Positions 24,784 through 32,106 of a stretch of DNA of 64,000 bases are shown in pieces. The stretch is from NCBI RefSeq assembly GCF_025934275.1, contig NZ_JAICYI010000004.1, forward strand, positions 21,136-85,135, written 5' to 3'. Made by a program: the position numbers and the translations under genes. Source of the stretch: Phenylobacterium sp. (GTDB lineage: Bacteria; Pseudomonadota; Alphaproteobacteria; Caulobacterales; Caulobacteraceae). Positions within the stretch are counted from its first letter, which is position 1, and the number at the start of each line of letters is the position of its first letter. Under the pieces are notes generated by a model, which saw nothing but the letters and a program-made list of their open reading frames with translations, ran no database searches and was not told where the DNA came from.

Positions 24784-25749
24784 CTACAGCCAGCCCGAGC
24801 GCTTGAACTGCCAGTAGAGGAACAGGCAGGCGGCGAGGATGCCGGCCAGCACGGCGGGATAGCCGTAGATCCAGTGCAGCTCCGGCATGTGCTGGAAGTT
24901 CATGCCATAGATGCCGGCCACGGCCGTGGGCACAGCCAGGATCGCCGCCCAGGCCGCCAGCTTGCGGGTGATCACCCCCTGCCGCTGTTGCTCCAGGAGG
25001 TTCGAGACCTCGAACACCGAGGAGAGCACCTCCCTGAGCCCCTCCACACGGCTGGCCACCCGGCGGACGTGGTCCGCCACGTCGCGGAAGTAGGGCCGGA
25101 CCTCGGCGTCGAGCCCTGGGATGGCGAGGTGCTCGAGCCGGCTCGCCATCTCCTCCATCGGCCCCAGGATCCGGCGGAAGCGGATCAGCTCGCGGCGCAG
25201 CAGGAAGATGCGGCGGATGTCGGCGCGGGCGAGGAAGGCCTCCAGCGCCCGGCCTTCCATGGCCAGCACCTCCTCCTCGATCTCCTCGACGATCGGCAGG
25301 TAGCCGTCGACGATGAAGTCCAGGATCCCGTGCAGCACGTAGTCCGGACCGTGGCGCAGCAGCGCCGGCGCCGCCTCCAGGTGCGCCCGCAGCTCCGAGT
25401 GCGCGCGCGGCGAGCCGTGGCGGACGGTGACCACATAGCTTTCGCCCATGAAGATGTGGGTCTCGCCGTAGGTGATGCTGTCGGCTTCGATCTGGGCGGT
25501 GCGGGCGACCACGAACAGCTCGCGGCCGTAGACCTCCACCTTCGGCATCTGGTGGGCCGAAAGGGCGTCCTCCACCGCCAGCGGATGCAGCCGGAAGCGA
25601 CGGGCGAGCAGGCGCAGCTCCGTCTCGTCCGGGTCGACGAGCCCGATCCAGACGAACTCGCCGCGGGCGAGCTTGAGGCCGGCCTCGGTGAGCGAGGCGT
25701 CGCGAACCCGCCGCCCGTTGCGGTAGACATAGGCGGCGACGACGCTCAT
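24784..25749 (-). CDS. corA: Magnesium/cobalt transporter CorA
   Basis: 321 residues, typical of CorA. An acidic cytoplasmic alpha/beta domain is followed by the long stalk helix and two C-terminal membrane helices. The diagnostic GMN triad follows the first helix (VAGIYGMNFQHMPE), and the tail is FKRSGWL, ending in basic residues as usual. CorA forms pentameric channels for Mg2+ or Co2+ in the inner membrane. Its start codon overlaps the stop of the TauE-like gene by ATGA at 25746-25749, so the two are translationally coupled. Another CorA-type family such as ZntB is possible but GMN with this loop favours CorA. Confidence 0.93.
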   Translation of the reverse strand: MSVVAAYVYRNGRRVRDASLTEAGLKLARGEFVWIGLVDPDETELRLLARRFRLHPLAVEDALSAHQMPKVEVYGRELFVVARTAQIEADSITYGETHIFMGESYVVTVRHGSPRAHSELRAHLEAAPALLRHGPDYVLHGILDFIVDGYLPIVEEIEEEVLAMEGRALEAFLARADIRRIFLLRRELIRFRRILGPMEEMASRLEHLAIPGLDAEVRPYFRDVADHVRRVASRVEGLREVLSSVFEVSNLLEQQRQGVITRKLAAWAAILAVPTAVAGIYGMNFQHMPELHWIYGYPAVLAGILAACLFLYWQFKRSGWL

Positions 25750-26486
25750 CGGCCCTGCCTCAGGAACAGGCCGACGGTGAGCGTCGCGCCCAGCAGCACC
25801 ACGAACCCGCGGATGATTCGCTCGTCCACGCGCTTCAACAGCATCGCCCCCGCGTAGCCGCCGGCGATCGCGCCGACGCTCACCACCGCCACCCTGAGCC
25901 AGGGGATGTGCGGCGTGAAGACGAAGATCGCCACCGCCGCGGCGTTCATGATCGAGGCCAGCACGTTCTTGGTGGCTCCCGCCGCGCGGACGGCGAGCCC
26001 GGCGGCAGTCAACGCCGCCAGCATCAGGAAGCCGATCCCGCCGCCGAAATAGCCGCCATAGACGGAGATCGCGAACTGCATGACCCCGGCCGCGCGCGGG
26101 CCAACCCGCGGCCCCGCCTCGGCCGGCCGTTTGACGAAGCTGCCATAGGCGAAGAGGGCGGTCGCGAACAGCACCAGCCAGGGGACCAGCCGTGCGAAGA
26201 AGCTCGACGGCGTCAGCAGCAGCAGCACAGCCCCCAGCGCCCCGCCGGCCAGGCTGATCGCCACCAGCGCCCGGAAGCCCAGGCCGCCCGCCCCGCTCAC
26301 CAGGCCGCGGCCGACCCAGCCGGTCGTCACCTGCCCGGGGAACAGGGCGAGCGTCGAGGCGATGTTGGCCGCGCGGGCGTCGAGGCCCGAGAGGATCAGG
26401 GCCGGAAGGGTGACGAACGAGCCGCCGCCCGCGAGCGCATTCTGGCAGCCCGCCCAGGCCGCCACGGCGAACAGCAGCACGAACAT
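25746..26486 (-). CDS. TauE/SafE-family membrane permease (sulfite/anion exporter type)
   Basis: 246 residues with about seven or eight membrane helices. The N-terminal AGCQNALAGGGSFVTLPALILSG carries the conserved Gly-rich hairpin of the TauE/SafE family. The second repeat, IGFLMLAALTAAGLAVRAAGATKNVLASIMNAAAV, has the same family pattern. These proteins are predicted exporters or importers of sulfur-containing anions such as sulfite or sulfoacetate. Substrate here is unknown. The stop overlaps corA by four bases, so it is the upstream gene of a two-gene operon. Magnesium and anion transport may therefore be coregulated. Confidence 0.87.
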   Translation of the reverse strand: MFVLLFAVAAWAGCQNALAGGGSFVTLPALILSGLDARAANIASTLALFPGQVTTGWVGRGLVSGAGGLGFRALVAISLAGGALGAVLLLLTPSSFFARLVPWLVLFATALFAYGSFVKRPAEAGPRVGPRAAGVMQFAISVYGGYFGGGIGFLMLAALTAAGLAVRAAGATKNVLASIMNAAAVAIFVFTPHIPWLRVAVVSVGAIAGGYAGAMLLKRVDERIIRGFVVLLGATLTVGLFLRQGR

Positions 26487-26526
26487 GGCCGTGGCCTAGC
26501 GCGCGCCGGCATCGCTGGCCAGCGGC

Positions 26527-26820
26527 TCAGGTTTCCGGCTTGGGCTCGCGCCGCCAGACCAGCGTCTCATCGGCGACGCCGGCGGCCTCGCGGAACGAGC
26601 GGTGCTCCTCCAGCGGCGGACGCGTCGGCTCCAGCGAGGTCATGCGGTCGTTGAGGCGGGCGAAGGCGCGCTCGGCGTGCACCAGCCAGGCTTCGGCTTC
26701 GTCCATCAGCCGCGCCCGCTCGGCTGGGTCGTCGCAGCGCCCGGCCCGGGTGAAGGCCTCCTCCGCCTGCGCGAGGCAATGCTTGATGTCGACGAACCGA
26801 TCCGGACTCTCCGAGCTCAT
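26527..26820 (-). CDS. Small conserved hypothetical helical protein
   Basis: 97 residues, soluble: begins SSESPDRFVDIKHCLAQAEEAF and contains two amphipathic helices (AERARLMDEAEAWLVHAERAF), then a Pro-rich tail with EEHRSFREAAGVADE. The start ATG at 26820 is chosen by this helical register; no clear ribosome binding site is seen. Family not recognised. It sits upstream of the tauE-corA operon by about 40 bases, on the same strand, and downstream of the small membrane peptide at 26888. Confidence 0.55.
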   Translation of the reverse strand: MSSESPDRFVDIKHCLAQAEEAFTRAGRCDDPAERARLMDEAEAWLVHAERAFARLNDRMTSLEPTRPPLEEHRSFREAAGVADETLVWRREPKPET

Positions 26821-26887
26821 AGCTCGGAGGAAAACCCGCAAGCCCGCCTCGGGTTCACGCCGACAGAGCAATCGCGCGGGCGATCGT

Positions 26888-27013
26888 CTATCGGCTTCGC
26901 TGGGCGAACGAAAACAGCGTCCAGGCGCTCAGGGCCGCCAGGCACGCCGCGATGAACGGGTGGATGAGGACGAAATCCCAGGCCCCGCCCACCAGGTTCG
27001 GAAGTCTCGCCAT
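26888..27013 (-). CDS. 41-residue single-pass membrane peptide
   Basis: A short reading frame begins with ATG at 27011-27013 and ends TAG at 26888. GTGGAGGCCGGCG precedes the start, giving a good ribosome binding site. The peptide has a polar head (MARLPNLVGG), one hydrophobic helix (AWDFVLIHPFIAACLAALSA then WTLFSFA) and a basic end (QRSR), which predicts an inner-membrane protein with its C-terminus inside. It ends with the QRSR tail directly upstream of the 97-residue gene. No homologue is recalled. A CtrA-like site lies 81 bases upstream. Confidence 0.55.
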   Translation of the reverse strand: MARLPNLVGGAWDFVLIHPFIAACLAALSAWTLFSFAQRSR

Positions 27014-27093
27014 CGCCGGCCTCCACGTTCGGGAGCCGCCCCTCATCGCAGAATTATCGCCACCTAATGTTCACCCTCTGCGAACGAAGGCGG

Positions 27094-27108
27094 TTAAGCC
27101 GCGCTTAC
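27094..27108 (-). promoter_or_regulatory. CtrA-box-like sequence TTAA-N7-TTAC
   Basis: TTAAGCCGCGCTTAC differs from the Caulobacter CtrA consensus TTAA-N7-TTAA at one position. It lies about 80 bases upstream of the 41-residue membrane peptide gene (start 27013) on its strand, and a GAATC (CcrM methylation site) sits four bases beyond. The gap 27014-27163 otherwise holds nothing I can define. Confidence 0.3.
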
Positions 27109-27163
27109 CTTGAATCGCCGTTCACCATCCTGGGCGCGCCAGGAAGCGGCGTTCCGCGCGGCC

Positions 27164-28234
27164 CTACTGGCTGCCTTCGGCGGCGGGCGCGCCGGAGGCG
27201 TCGCGCGGCCCGGCGCCGGGATCGCGGCCCTGCTTCTCCATCTCCCGCGCCCCGGCCAGAATCCCCGGCATGGCGTAGTTGCCCTCGTGGCAGGCGTACT
27301 CGTAGATCGGACCGCGCGAGGCGTTCAGCGCCACCTCGCCGCTGAACGGCCGGGTGTAGACGGAGGGGTCCTCGACGGTGAAGCGGTAGAGAATCTGCCG
27401 AGGCGAAATGCGCGTGAACCGCTCGGTGACCTTGGTCTCGCCGCCGGCGCCGCGAAAGCCCTGCTCCGGCCGCATGTTGGTGGTCTCCACGACCAGGGTG
27501 TCACCCTCCCAGTGACCGATCGAGTCGCCCATCCATTCCTTCATGTTCGCCGGCAGGTGCTGGGCGTTCAGCCGGATGTGGCGCACGTCATGGACCATCT
27601 CCACGACGATCGAGACCTCGTCCTTGGTCTGATAGATCTGATAGTTGTTGTTGTAGAGCAGCGGCAGCATCGGCGGGCCCGCGGCCGAGCCGAACGAGAG
27701 GATGCACCGCTCCCCGAGCGAACGGGATTCCGGGCCGTCGAAAGCGCCGCGCTGGAAGCGCGCGGCGAGCCGCTTCTTGCCTTCCTCCGTCAGCGGCGGC
27801 AGCCGCCCGTTCGGCGGATCGACGATGATCGAGGTGCGCTTCTCGCCGGCGATGGTCATCACCTCGGTGCCGGGATCGGTCCAGGCGAAGTTGTAGCCGC
27901 AGTCGCTGCCCTTGAACCCGCGCCCGCATTCATAAGGCAGGTCGGTGGTCTTCAGCTTCGGGTCGGTGGGGGCGTTCGCCTGGGCGACGAACTTGGCGTT
28001 CGACTGCTCGATGGCGGCGGCTTCCTGCGGCGTCATGGCGAGGCGGGCGCCGTACTTCGGATCACGCTCCAGGGTGGTGAGCGTGGCGTTGGTCCAGACG
28101 CCCTCCAGGTCCGGCTGGCCGAAGGCGTTGCGCGGCGCGTGATAGGCCGGCGCCTTGGGGCTCTGGGCCAAGGCCGGCGCGGCGGCGGCGAGCACGCCGA
28201 TCAGGGCCGCGATCGAAATGGCGGTGAACTTCAT
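27164..28234 (-). CDS. Exported hypothetical protein (GVWTNATLTTLERDPKYG family)
   Basis: 356 residues: signal peptide (MKFTAISIAALIGVLAAAAPALAQ), then the conserved start YHAPRNAFGQPDLEGVWTN. Further recurring blocks are GRLPPLTEEGKKRLA, RCILSFGSAAGPPMLP and WEGDTLVVETTN, with C-terminal YEYACHEGNYAMPGIL. This is a large uncharacterised secreted family in Acidobacteria and Alphaproteobacteria; two to three Cys suggest disulfides. GGGGAGGCGTCCG precedes the ATG at 28234, with a hairpin just upstream of it. The frame continues open upstream through other genes, but homology begins at this ATG. Function not inferable. Confidence 0.83.
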   Translation of the reverse strand: MKFTAISIAALIGVLAAAAPALAQSPKAPAYHAPRNAFGQPDLEGVWTNATLTTLERDPKYGARLAMTPQEAAAIEQSNAKFVAQANAPTDPKLKTTDLPYECGRGFKGSDCGYNFAWTDPGTEVMTIAGEKRTSIIVDPPNGRLPPLTEEGKKRLAARFQRGAFDGPESRSLGERCILSFGSAAGPPMLPLLYNNNYQIYQTKDEVSIVVEMVHDVRHIRLNAQHLPANMKEWMGDSIGHWEGDTLVVETTNMRPEQGFRGAGGETKVTERFTRISPRQILYRFTVEDPSVYTRPFSGEVALNASRGPIYEYACHEGNYAMPGILAGAREMEKQGRDPGAGPRDASGAPAAEGSQ

Positions 28235-28253
28235 CGGACGCCTCCCCGGGGCC

Positions 28254-28281
28254 GGCGGCGCAGATGCTGCAAGGCGCCGCC
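28254..28281 (-). promoter_or_regulatory. Hairpin before the ribosome binding site of the 27164-28234 gene
   Basis: GGCGGCGC (28254-28261) and GCGCCGCC (28274-28281) form a perfect 8-bp stem with an internal GCAG-ATG-CTGC hairpin. On the minus strand the stem ends six bases before GGGGAGGCGTCCG and the ATG at 28234. It may affect translation or mRNA stability, or it may be a chance GC palindrome. Confidence 0.3.
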
Positions 28282-28375
28282 CTAACCGACGATACCGCCG
28301 CCTCGCGCGGCGTGACAACGTTCGCTTGGTTGCGCGCTTGAAACGGCGGCGCGGCCGGTCTAGGGGCGCTCTCGC

Positions 28376-28618
28376 ATGAGCGACGCCCCACCCGACCGCC
28401 TCTCGGTCGATCCCGCCAGCCCTTACTATGACGCCGAGGTCCTGGCCCGCGGCGTGGGCGTGCGCTTCAAGGGCCAGGAGAAGACCAACGTGGACGAGTA
28501 CTGCGTCTCCGAAGGCTGGATCCGCGTGGTCGCCGGAAACGCCAAGGACCGCAGCGGCCATCCGTTGACGCTCAAGCTCGCAGGCGCTGTCGAGCCGTAC
28601 TTCCGCGACCAGGCCTGA
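28376..28618 (+). CDS. DUF3297-family protein
   Basis: 80 residues: a head DRLSVDPASPYYD, the core GVGVRFKGQEKTNVDEYCVSEGWIRV, and GNAKDRSGHPLTLKLAGAVEPY. This matches DUF3297, a small conserved family in Gammaproteobacteria and Alphaproteobacteria that is often misannotated as glutathione peroxidase but lacks its motifs. Fold appears beta-rich; function unknown. It stands divergent from the exported family at 27164-28234 with 141 bases between starts, and is followed by a hairpin at 28625. Confidence 0.88.
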   Translation: MSDAPPDRLSVDPASPYYDAEVLARGVGVRFKGQEKTNVDEYCVSEGWIRVVAGNAKDRSGHPLTLKLAGAVEPYFRDQA

Positions 28619-28624
28619 ACGGCG

Positions 28625-28645
28625 GCTGCGCGCTTGCGCCGCAGC
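28625..28645 (+). terminator. Hairpin after the DUF3297 gene
   Basis: GCTGCG (28625-28630) pairs with CGCAGC (28640-28645), and a further CGC/GCG pair lies inside with one bulge. It lies seven bases past the stop at 28618. There is no U-run, so termination is plausible rather than shown. Confidence 0.35.
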
Positions 28646-28746
28646 GGGTGCGACGCGCCGACATGGCGGCGGCGCGGAAGTCCGATGCCACAATTTTGCT
28701 GCATCGGACGAACCTCGAATTGTCCGCGGGCCGGGGACTTCAGAAC

Positions 28747-28956
28747 ATGAACGAGCTGACCGTCGTGGCCCGGAGCGGCCGATGGATGCTGGTGGACCAG
28801 GATGACGCCGAACTGGGCGCCTATGGCTCGAAGGCCGAGGCCCTGGAGGCCGCCGGCGACTACGCCCGGGTCGACCAGGAGCCGCGGCACGTGCTGATCC
28901 AGGACGACGTGGGCGATTGGGACGAAGCCTTCGTCGAACCGCCGCCGCTGAACTGA
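28747..28956 (+). CDS. Small DUF2188-like protein
   Basis: 69 residues, acidic. The shape LTVVARSGRWMLVDQDDAELGAYGSKAEALEAAGDYARVD followed by RHVLIQDDVGDWDEAFVEPP resembles DUF2188 (a beta strand, a WxV turn, then an Ala-rich helix and a second strand). The ATG at 28747 gives a normal start for the family; an upstream ATG at 28648 adds an unlike basic segment. No ribosome binding site is clear. Another protein of similar shape is encoded at 30431-30610. Role unknown. Confidence 0.55.
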   Translation: MNELTVVARSGRWMLVDQDDAELGAYGSKAEALEAAGDYARVDQEPRHVLIQDDVGDWDEAFVEPPPLN

Positions 28957-29011
28957 ACCGTCCCGCCTGACGACCTCTCCCGCCACCGCGGTGGAGGCGG
29001 TAAGGTGGCTC

Positions 29012-29488
29012 ATGAGCGAGCAAGCCCCGACGCCGCCCGACGGCTGGAAGCACACCGGCGTAAAGGTGATCCCGGGCGACCAGCTCGACGACAACACGCC
29101 GCAGACGCCCGGCATGCATCGCGCCGCCGCGATCGACTATGCGCGGGCCGGCGCCAAGAAGCTCTGGGCGGGGACCGTCCATGTCCATGCCGGCGCCAAG
29201 ACCGGCGCGCACCACCACGGCGCCCTGGAGAGCGTGATCTACGTGGTGAGCGGCAAGGCCCGCATGCGCTGGGGCGAGCGGCTGGAGTTCGTGGCGGAGG
29301 CCGGGCCCGGCGACTTCATCTACGTCCCGCCCTACGTGCCGCACCAGGAGATCAACGCCTCCAGCGAGGAGACGCTCTCCTGCGTCCTGGTGCGCTCCGA
29401 CAGCGAAGCGGTGGTGGTCAATCTCGCCATCGAGCCGGTCGAGAAGCCCGAGGGCGTCGCCTGGGTGGACCCGATCCACCGGGGATGA
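29012..29488 (+). CDS. Cupin-domain protein
   Basis: 158 residues, one RmlC-like cupin. The first metal motif reads HVHAGAKTGAHHHGALESVIYVVSG, fitting G(x)5HxH(x)3-4E(x)6G. The second motif is AGPGDFIYVPPYVPHQEIN, fitting G(x)5PxG(x)2H(x)3N. A single bound metal is expected. It might be a dioxygenase, isomerase or sensor; sequence does not decide. The start at 29012 is supported by GGAGGCGGTAAGGTGGCTC. It is convergent with the pirin gene, which is another cupin, with 13 bases between the stops. Confidence 0.85.
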   Translation: MSEQAPTPPDGWKHTGVKVIPGDQLDDNTPQTPGMHRAAAIDYARAGAKKLWAGTVHVHAGAKTGAHHHGALESVIYVVSGKARMRWGERLEFVAEAGPGDFIYVPPYVPHQEINASSEETLSCVLVRSDSEAVVVNLAIEPVEKPEGVAWVDPIHRG

Positions 29489-29501
29489 ACGGCTCCCGCT
29501 G

Positions 29502-30200
29502 CTACGCGGCGTCGACCAGCACGACCTCGGCGTCTTCGAGAGCCGTCACGCTCAGCGACCGCTCGCCGGTGATCGCCGCACCGTCGCGGGCGTCCAGGCG
29601 CACGCCGTTCACGTCCACCGCCCCGGTCGCCGGCACCAGATAGGCATGGCGCGACGGGTCGAGCGGATAGTCGGCCGTCTCCCCGGCCCTCAGGGTGGCG
29701 CCGAGCACGCGCGCGTCGGTGCGGATCGCCAGCGCGTCTGCGTCGTCGGCGAGGCCTGACGCCAGGGTGATGAAGCGCCCCGCCCGGTCGGATTTCGGGA
29801 ACGGCTTGGCGCCCCAGGCCGGAGGCCCGCCGCGCGCGTTGGGCTCGATCCAGATCTGGAACAGCGTCGTGGCGCCGGGCTCGAGGTTGTACTCGGCGTG
29901 GCGGATGCCTGTCCCTGCGCTCATCACCTGGACGTCGCCGGCTTCGGTGCGGCCCTTGTTGCCCAGGCTGTCCTGGTGGGTGATCGCGCCGGCGCGGACA
30001 TAGGTGATGATCTCCATGTCCGCATGCGGGTGCGGCGGAAAGCCGGAGTTGGCGGCGATCTCGTCGTCGTTCCACACGCGCAGGCTCCCCCAGCCCATGC
30101 GGGCGGGGTCATAGTAGTTGGCGAACGAGAAGTGATGCCGCGCCTTGAGCCAGCCGTGGTCCGCGCCGCCGAGCTGTGAGAAGGGCCGTTTGTGGATCAT
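29502..30200 (-). CDS. Pirin-family protein (YhhW-like)
   Basis: 232 residues, nearly equal to E. coli YhhW (231). The pirin N-terminal cupin has the metal-binding set HPHADMEIITYV, and the second His pair is in GTGIRHAEYN. The C-terminal half, with DPSRHAYLVPATGAVDVNG and ALEDAEVVLVDAA, is a second cupin without metal ligands. Bacterial pirins of this class can show quercetin 2,3-dioxygenase activity; physiological role unknown. The start at 30200 follows CGGGAGACATCGC, and the longer ATG at 30344 lies in non-coding-like sequence. The 230 bases from 30201 to 30430 hold no gene. Confidence 0.85.
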   Translation of the reverse strand: MIHKRPFSQLGGADHGWLKARHHFSFANYYDPARMGWGSLRVWNDDEIAANSGFPPHPHADMEIITYVRAGAITHQDSLGNKGRTEAGDVQVMSAGTGIRHAEYNLEPGATTLFQIWIEPNARGGPPAWGAKPFPKSDRAGRFITLASGLADDADALAIRTDARVLGATLRAGETADYPLDPSRHAYLVPATGAVDVNGVRLDARDGAAITGERSLSVTALEDAEVVLVDAA

Positions 30201-30430
30201 GCGATGTCTCCCGCGGGCATAGATAGGCGCCGCCGCCGCGCCGCAAACGGGGCGCTGCCGAAAGGGATTGGTTCCGGATCGGAAAGGATCGCATTCCACC
30301 GCGCCCACACCGACGAGCCCGGGTGGTCCGGCGCGCTGCGACATCCTGTAGCACAGCCAAACCCAAACTCACGCTTGGCGCGCAGTGCGACGTAGCCTAT
30401 CGCGCAGAAGTTGCAGTTGCGTGGGTGGGC

Positions 30431-30610
30431 ATGAAGTACGAAGTCATCGAGCGTGGGTCGGAGTGGATCGTGCACAACGAGGGCGTCGAGGAGGCGCGCT
30501 TCGAGCTGCAGGAGGAGGCGCTGGACCACGTGGCCGCGCGGCTGCGCGCCATCAAGCCCGGCGACGATGTCATCTCGCTCTGCGTTCGTTACGAGGGGCC
30601 GGACGCCTGA
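30431..30610 (+). CDS. Small DUF2188-like protein
   Basis: 59 residues: MKYEVIERGSEWIVHNEGVE, then a helical EEALDHVAARLRAI and a strand DVISLCVRYEG. The layout resembles the product of 28747-28956 and DUF2188. GTGGGTGGGC lies directly upstream but is a poor ribosome binding site. It is convergent with 30623-30907, and the two stops are separated by a GCGCGCC/GGCGCGC stem. Function unknown. Confidence 0.55.
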   Translation: MKYEVIERGSEWIVHNEGVEEARFELQEEALDHVAARLRAIKPGDDVISLCVRYEGPDA

Positions 30611-30612
30611 GC

Positions 30613-30632
30613 GCGCGCCGGGTCAGGCGCGC
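30613..30632. terminator. Hairpin between convergent small genes
   Basis: GCGCGCC (30613-30619), loop GGGTCA, GGCGCGC (30626-30632): a perfect 7-bp stem. It lies just after the stop at 30610 and its loop holds the stop codon of the minus-strand gene at 30623. It could end transcription from the left; the sequence also encodes the last residues of the opposing protein. Confidence 0.4.
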
Positions 30633-30907
30633 ATCTCGAAATAGGCCGTGCCGCTGCCGGCCGAGTGGCCGAGCATGGTGATGCGGTAGGTCGCCCCGCT
30701 CTCCAGCGTGAGCTCGCCGTCACCGTCGCGGAACGCCTGCTGGGCGATCTCCGGCGAGGCGTTGAACGAGCCGCGCAGGCGCGAAGGCCCGGGCTTCAGC
30801 GTGGTCGGTTCGCCAAGGATCTCATAGTCGACCGGGCCCTTGAAGCCGCGGCATTTCAATTCGCCCGTACCCGGGTGAGCGGGGAGTTGCTTTCGGATGC
30901 GAGCCAT
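30623..30907 (-). CDS. Conserved hypothetical protein
   Basis: 94 residues, no signal or membrane segment. It begins MARIRKQLPAHPGTGELKCRGFKGPVDYEI, and a strand-rich C-terminus reads GELTLESGATYRITMLGHSAGSGTAYFEMRA. The overall pattern, a basic head followed by small beta strands, resembles short uncharacterised Caulobacter proteins of about the same size. AAAGGATGACGG precedes the ATG at 30907, which fixes the start. It is followed after 72 bases by the small gene at 30980 on the same strand upstream, so the two might be cotranscribed. Confidence 0.62.
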   Translation of the reverse strand: MARIRKQLPAHPGTGELKCRGFKGPVDYEILGEPTTLKPGPSRLRGSFNASPEIAQQAFRDGDGELTLESGATYRITMLGHSAGSGTAYFEMRA

Positions 30908-30979
30908 CCGTCATCCTTTATGTGGAAGACACAAGAACGGCTGAGGCTGAGGTTCGATCCCAAGCACCTTCTCGACGGG

Positions 30980-31174
30980 TCAAGCTTGCGTCTCGGAGGT
31001 CGGACCGCCGCGAAGCCTGAGGATGCAGGTCGGCCCTTCCCAGACTTCGACCGCATAGTGGCGCGCGAGGCGTTCGGCGGCGAGCCGCCGGATATGCGGC
31101 CGCTGGTCGGCCGACAGGCGTTCGGCCAGCACCGGATCGCCGGCTTCGTTCAGCCCATAGAACAGCAGGTCCAC
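30980..31174 (-). CDS. Small hypothetical protein with GTG start
   Basis: 64 residues beginning with GTG at 31174 (VDLLFYGLNEAGDPVLAERL) and preceded by GGGAGACTGCGC, a good ribosome binding site. The recognisable pattern is a strand, an ERLSADQRPHIRRLAAERL helix, then HYAVEVWEGPTCILRLRGG. Caulobacterales genomes carry short proteins with EVWEG and a Cys before a final strand; no role is known. The frame is open upstream to 31336, but that part overlaps the region of the regulator start and is not protein-like. Confidence 0.55.
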   Translation of the reverse strand: MDLLFYGLNEAGDPVLAERLSADQRPHIRRLAAERLARHYAVEVWEGPTCILRLRGGPTSETQA

Positions 31175-31318
31175 GCGCAGTCTCCCAACCCGGTTTTGCT
31201 CTACGCGCGCGGAGCGCCGCCGTCTGCCGGGTTTCCGACATAACGGTATGGGTCCGGGACAGGCGCCGGGAAGCCAGGTCCGCGAAGCCAACCGTTGCTT
31301 GACGCGTTTTGGGCTTGC

Positions 31319-32041
31319 ATGGCCTGGGACAACCATTTCCTCGGGAGCTTGAGCGCGGCCGACGCCGCGCGCCTCGAGCCGGATCTCCGGGAGATCGAAC
31401 TTCAGCGCAATCAGGTTCTCGACGAGGCCGGCCGAGCGGTCACCTTCGTGTACCTGCCGGTTGACTGCATCTTGTCAGTGCTGACGGTGATGAAGGACGG
31501 CGCCCAGGTGGAGAGCCGCACGATCGGCCATGAGAGCGGCTACGGCCTCCTGCAGGCCCTCGGCTCGCCGATGAGCTACGAACGGACCATCGTGCAGGTG
31601 CCCGGACGCTGCTGGCGGCTGCCGCTCGAGGCGCTGCGGCGGGCGGCCGCGGAGAGCTTGAAACTGCGCGAGATCATCGTCCGCCACGCTCAGGCCAGTC
31701 TGCTGCAGGCCGCACAGTCGACCGCCTGCAACACCCTGCATCGCGCCGAGCAGAGGCTCTGCCGCTGGCTTCTGCTCAGCCAGGACCGGCTCCGCTCCGA
31801 CGTCCTGCCGCTGACCCAGGAGCACCTGGCGATCATGCTGGGCGTGCAGCGCACGACCGTCACCGCGACCGCGTCCAATCTCCAGGAGCGCGGGATGATC
31901 GCCTACAGCCGCGGGCGCATCCGCATCCTCGACCGTCCTGCGCTCGAGCGCTGCGCCTGCGAGTGCTACCAGGCCATCGAGCGTGGCGCGGCCTTGATGC
32001 TCGGCGAGGCGGACGCGGCCAAACGCGAGCCCGCGGCCTGA
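31319..32041 (+). CDS. Crp/Fnr-family transcription regulator
   Basis: 240 residues: an N-terminal cyclic-nucleotide-like beta barrel (EIELQRNQVLDEAGRAVTFVYLPVDCILSV) and a C-terminal helix-turn-helix domain (LTQEHLAIMLGVQRTTVTATASNLQERGMI). No FNR-type cysteine cluster is present near the N-terminus. The barrel lacks the clear cAMP-binding motif, so the ligand is unknown; many alphaproteobacterial members of this short branch are of unknown input. ATG at 31319 is preferred over TTG at 31295; neither has a strong ribosome binding site. The sugar-type transporter gene follows after 65 bases, with a TGACG inverted repeat over the stop codon. Confidence 0.83.
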   Translation: MAWDNHFLGSLSAADAARLEPDLREIELQRNQVLDEAGRAVTFVYLPVDCILSVLTVMKDGAQVESRTIGHESGYGLLQALGSPMSYERTIVQVPGRCWRLPLEALRRAAAESLKLREIIVRHAQASLLQAAQSTACNTLHRAEQRLCRWLLLSQDRLRSDVLPLTQEHLAIMLGVQRTTVTATASNLQERGMIAYSRGRIRILDRPALERCACECYQAIERGAALMLGEADAAKREPAA

Positions 32042-32051
32042 CGTCGCGTCA
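32039..32051. promoter_or_regulatory. TGACG-TCG-CGTCA palindrome
   Basis: A perfect 5+3+5 palindrome overlaps the stop codon of the Crp-type gene and lies 55 bases upstream of the GPH transporter start. Related TGACG inverted repeats occur at 37585-37598 and 54808-54821, each upstream of a catabolic gene, though with different spacers. Confidence 0.25.
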
Positions 32052-32106
32052 GCCTTGAACCGGGCGCCCGATCTGGGCCTGATCGGGCGAACGCGCGGAG
32101 GCTTCC

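Noticed and set aside
28376..28618. Glutathione peroxidase, as DUF3297 proteins are often labelled
   Set aside because: No Cys/Sec-containing peroxidase motif is present; the protein is only 80 residues.
28235..29479. Upstream extension of the 27164-28234 gene to 771 codons
   Set aside because: Family homology and the signal peptide begin at 28234 with a good ribosome binding site; the extension is antisense to the DUF3297, DUF2188-like and cupin genes.
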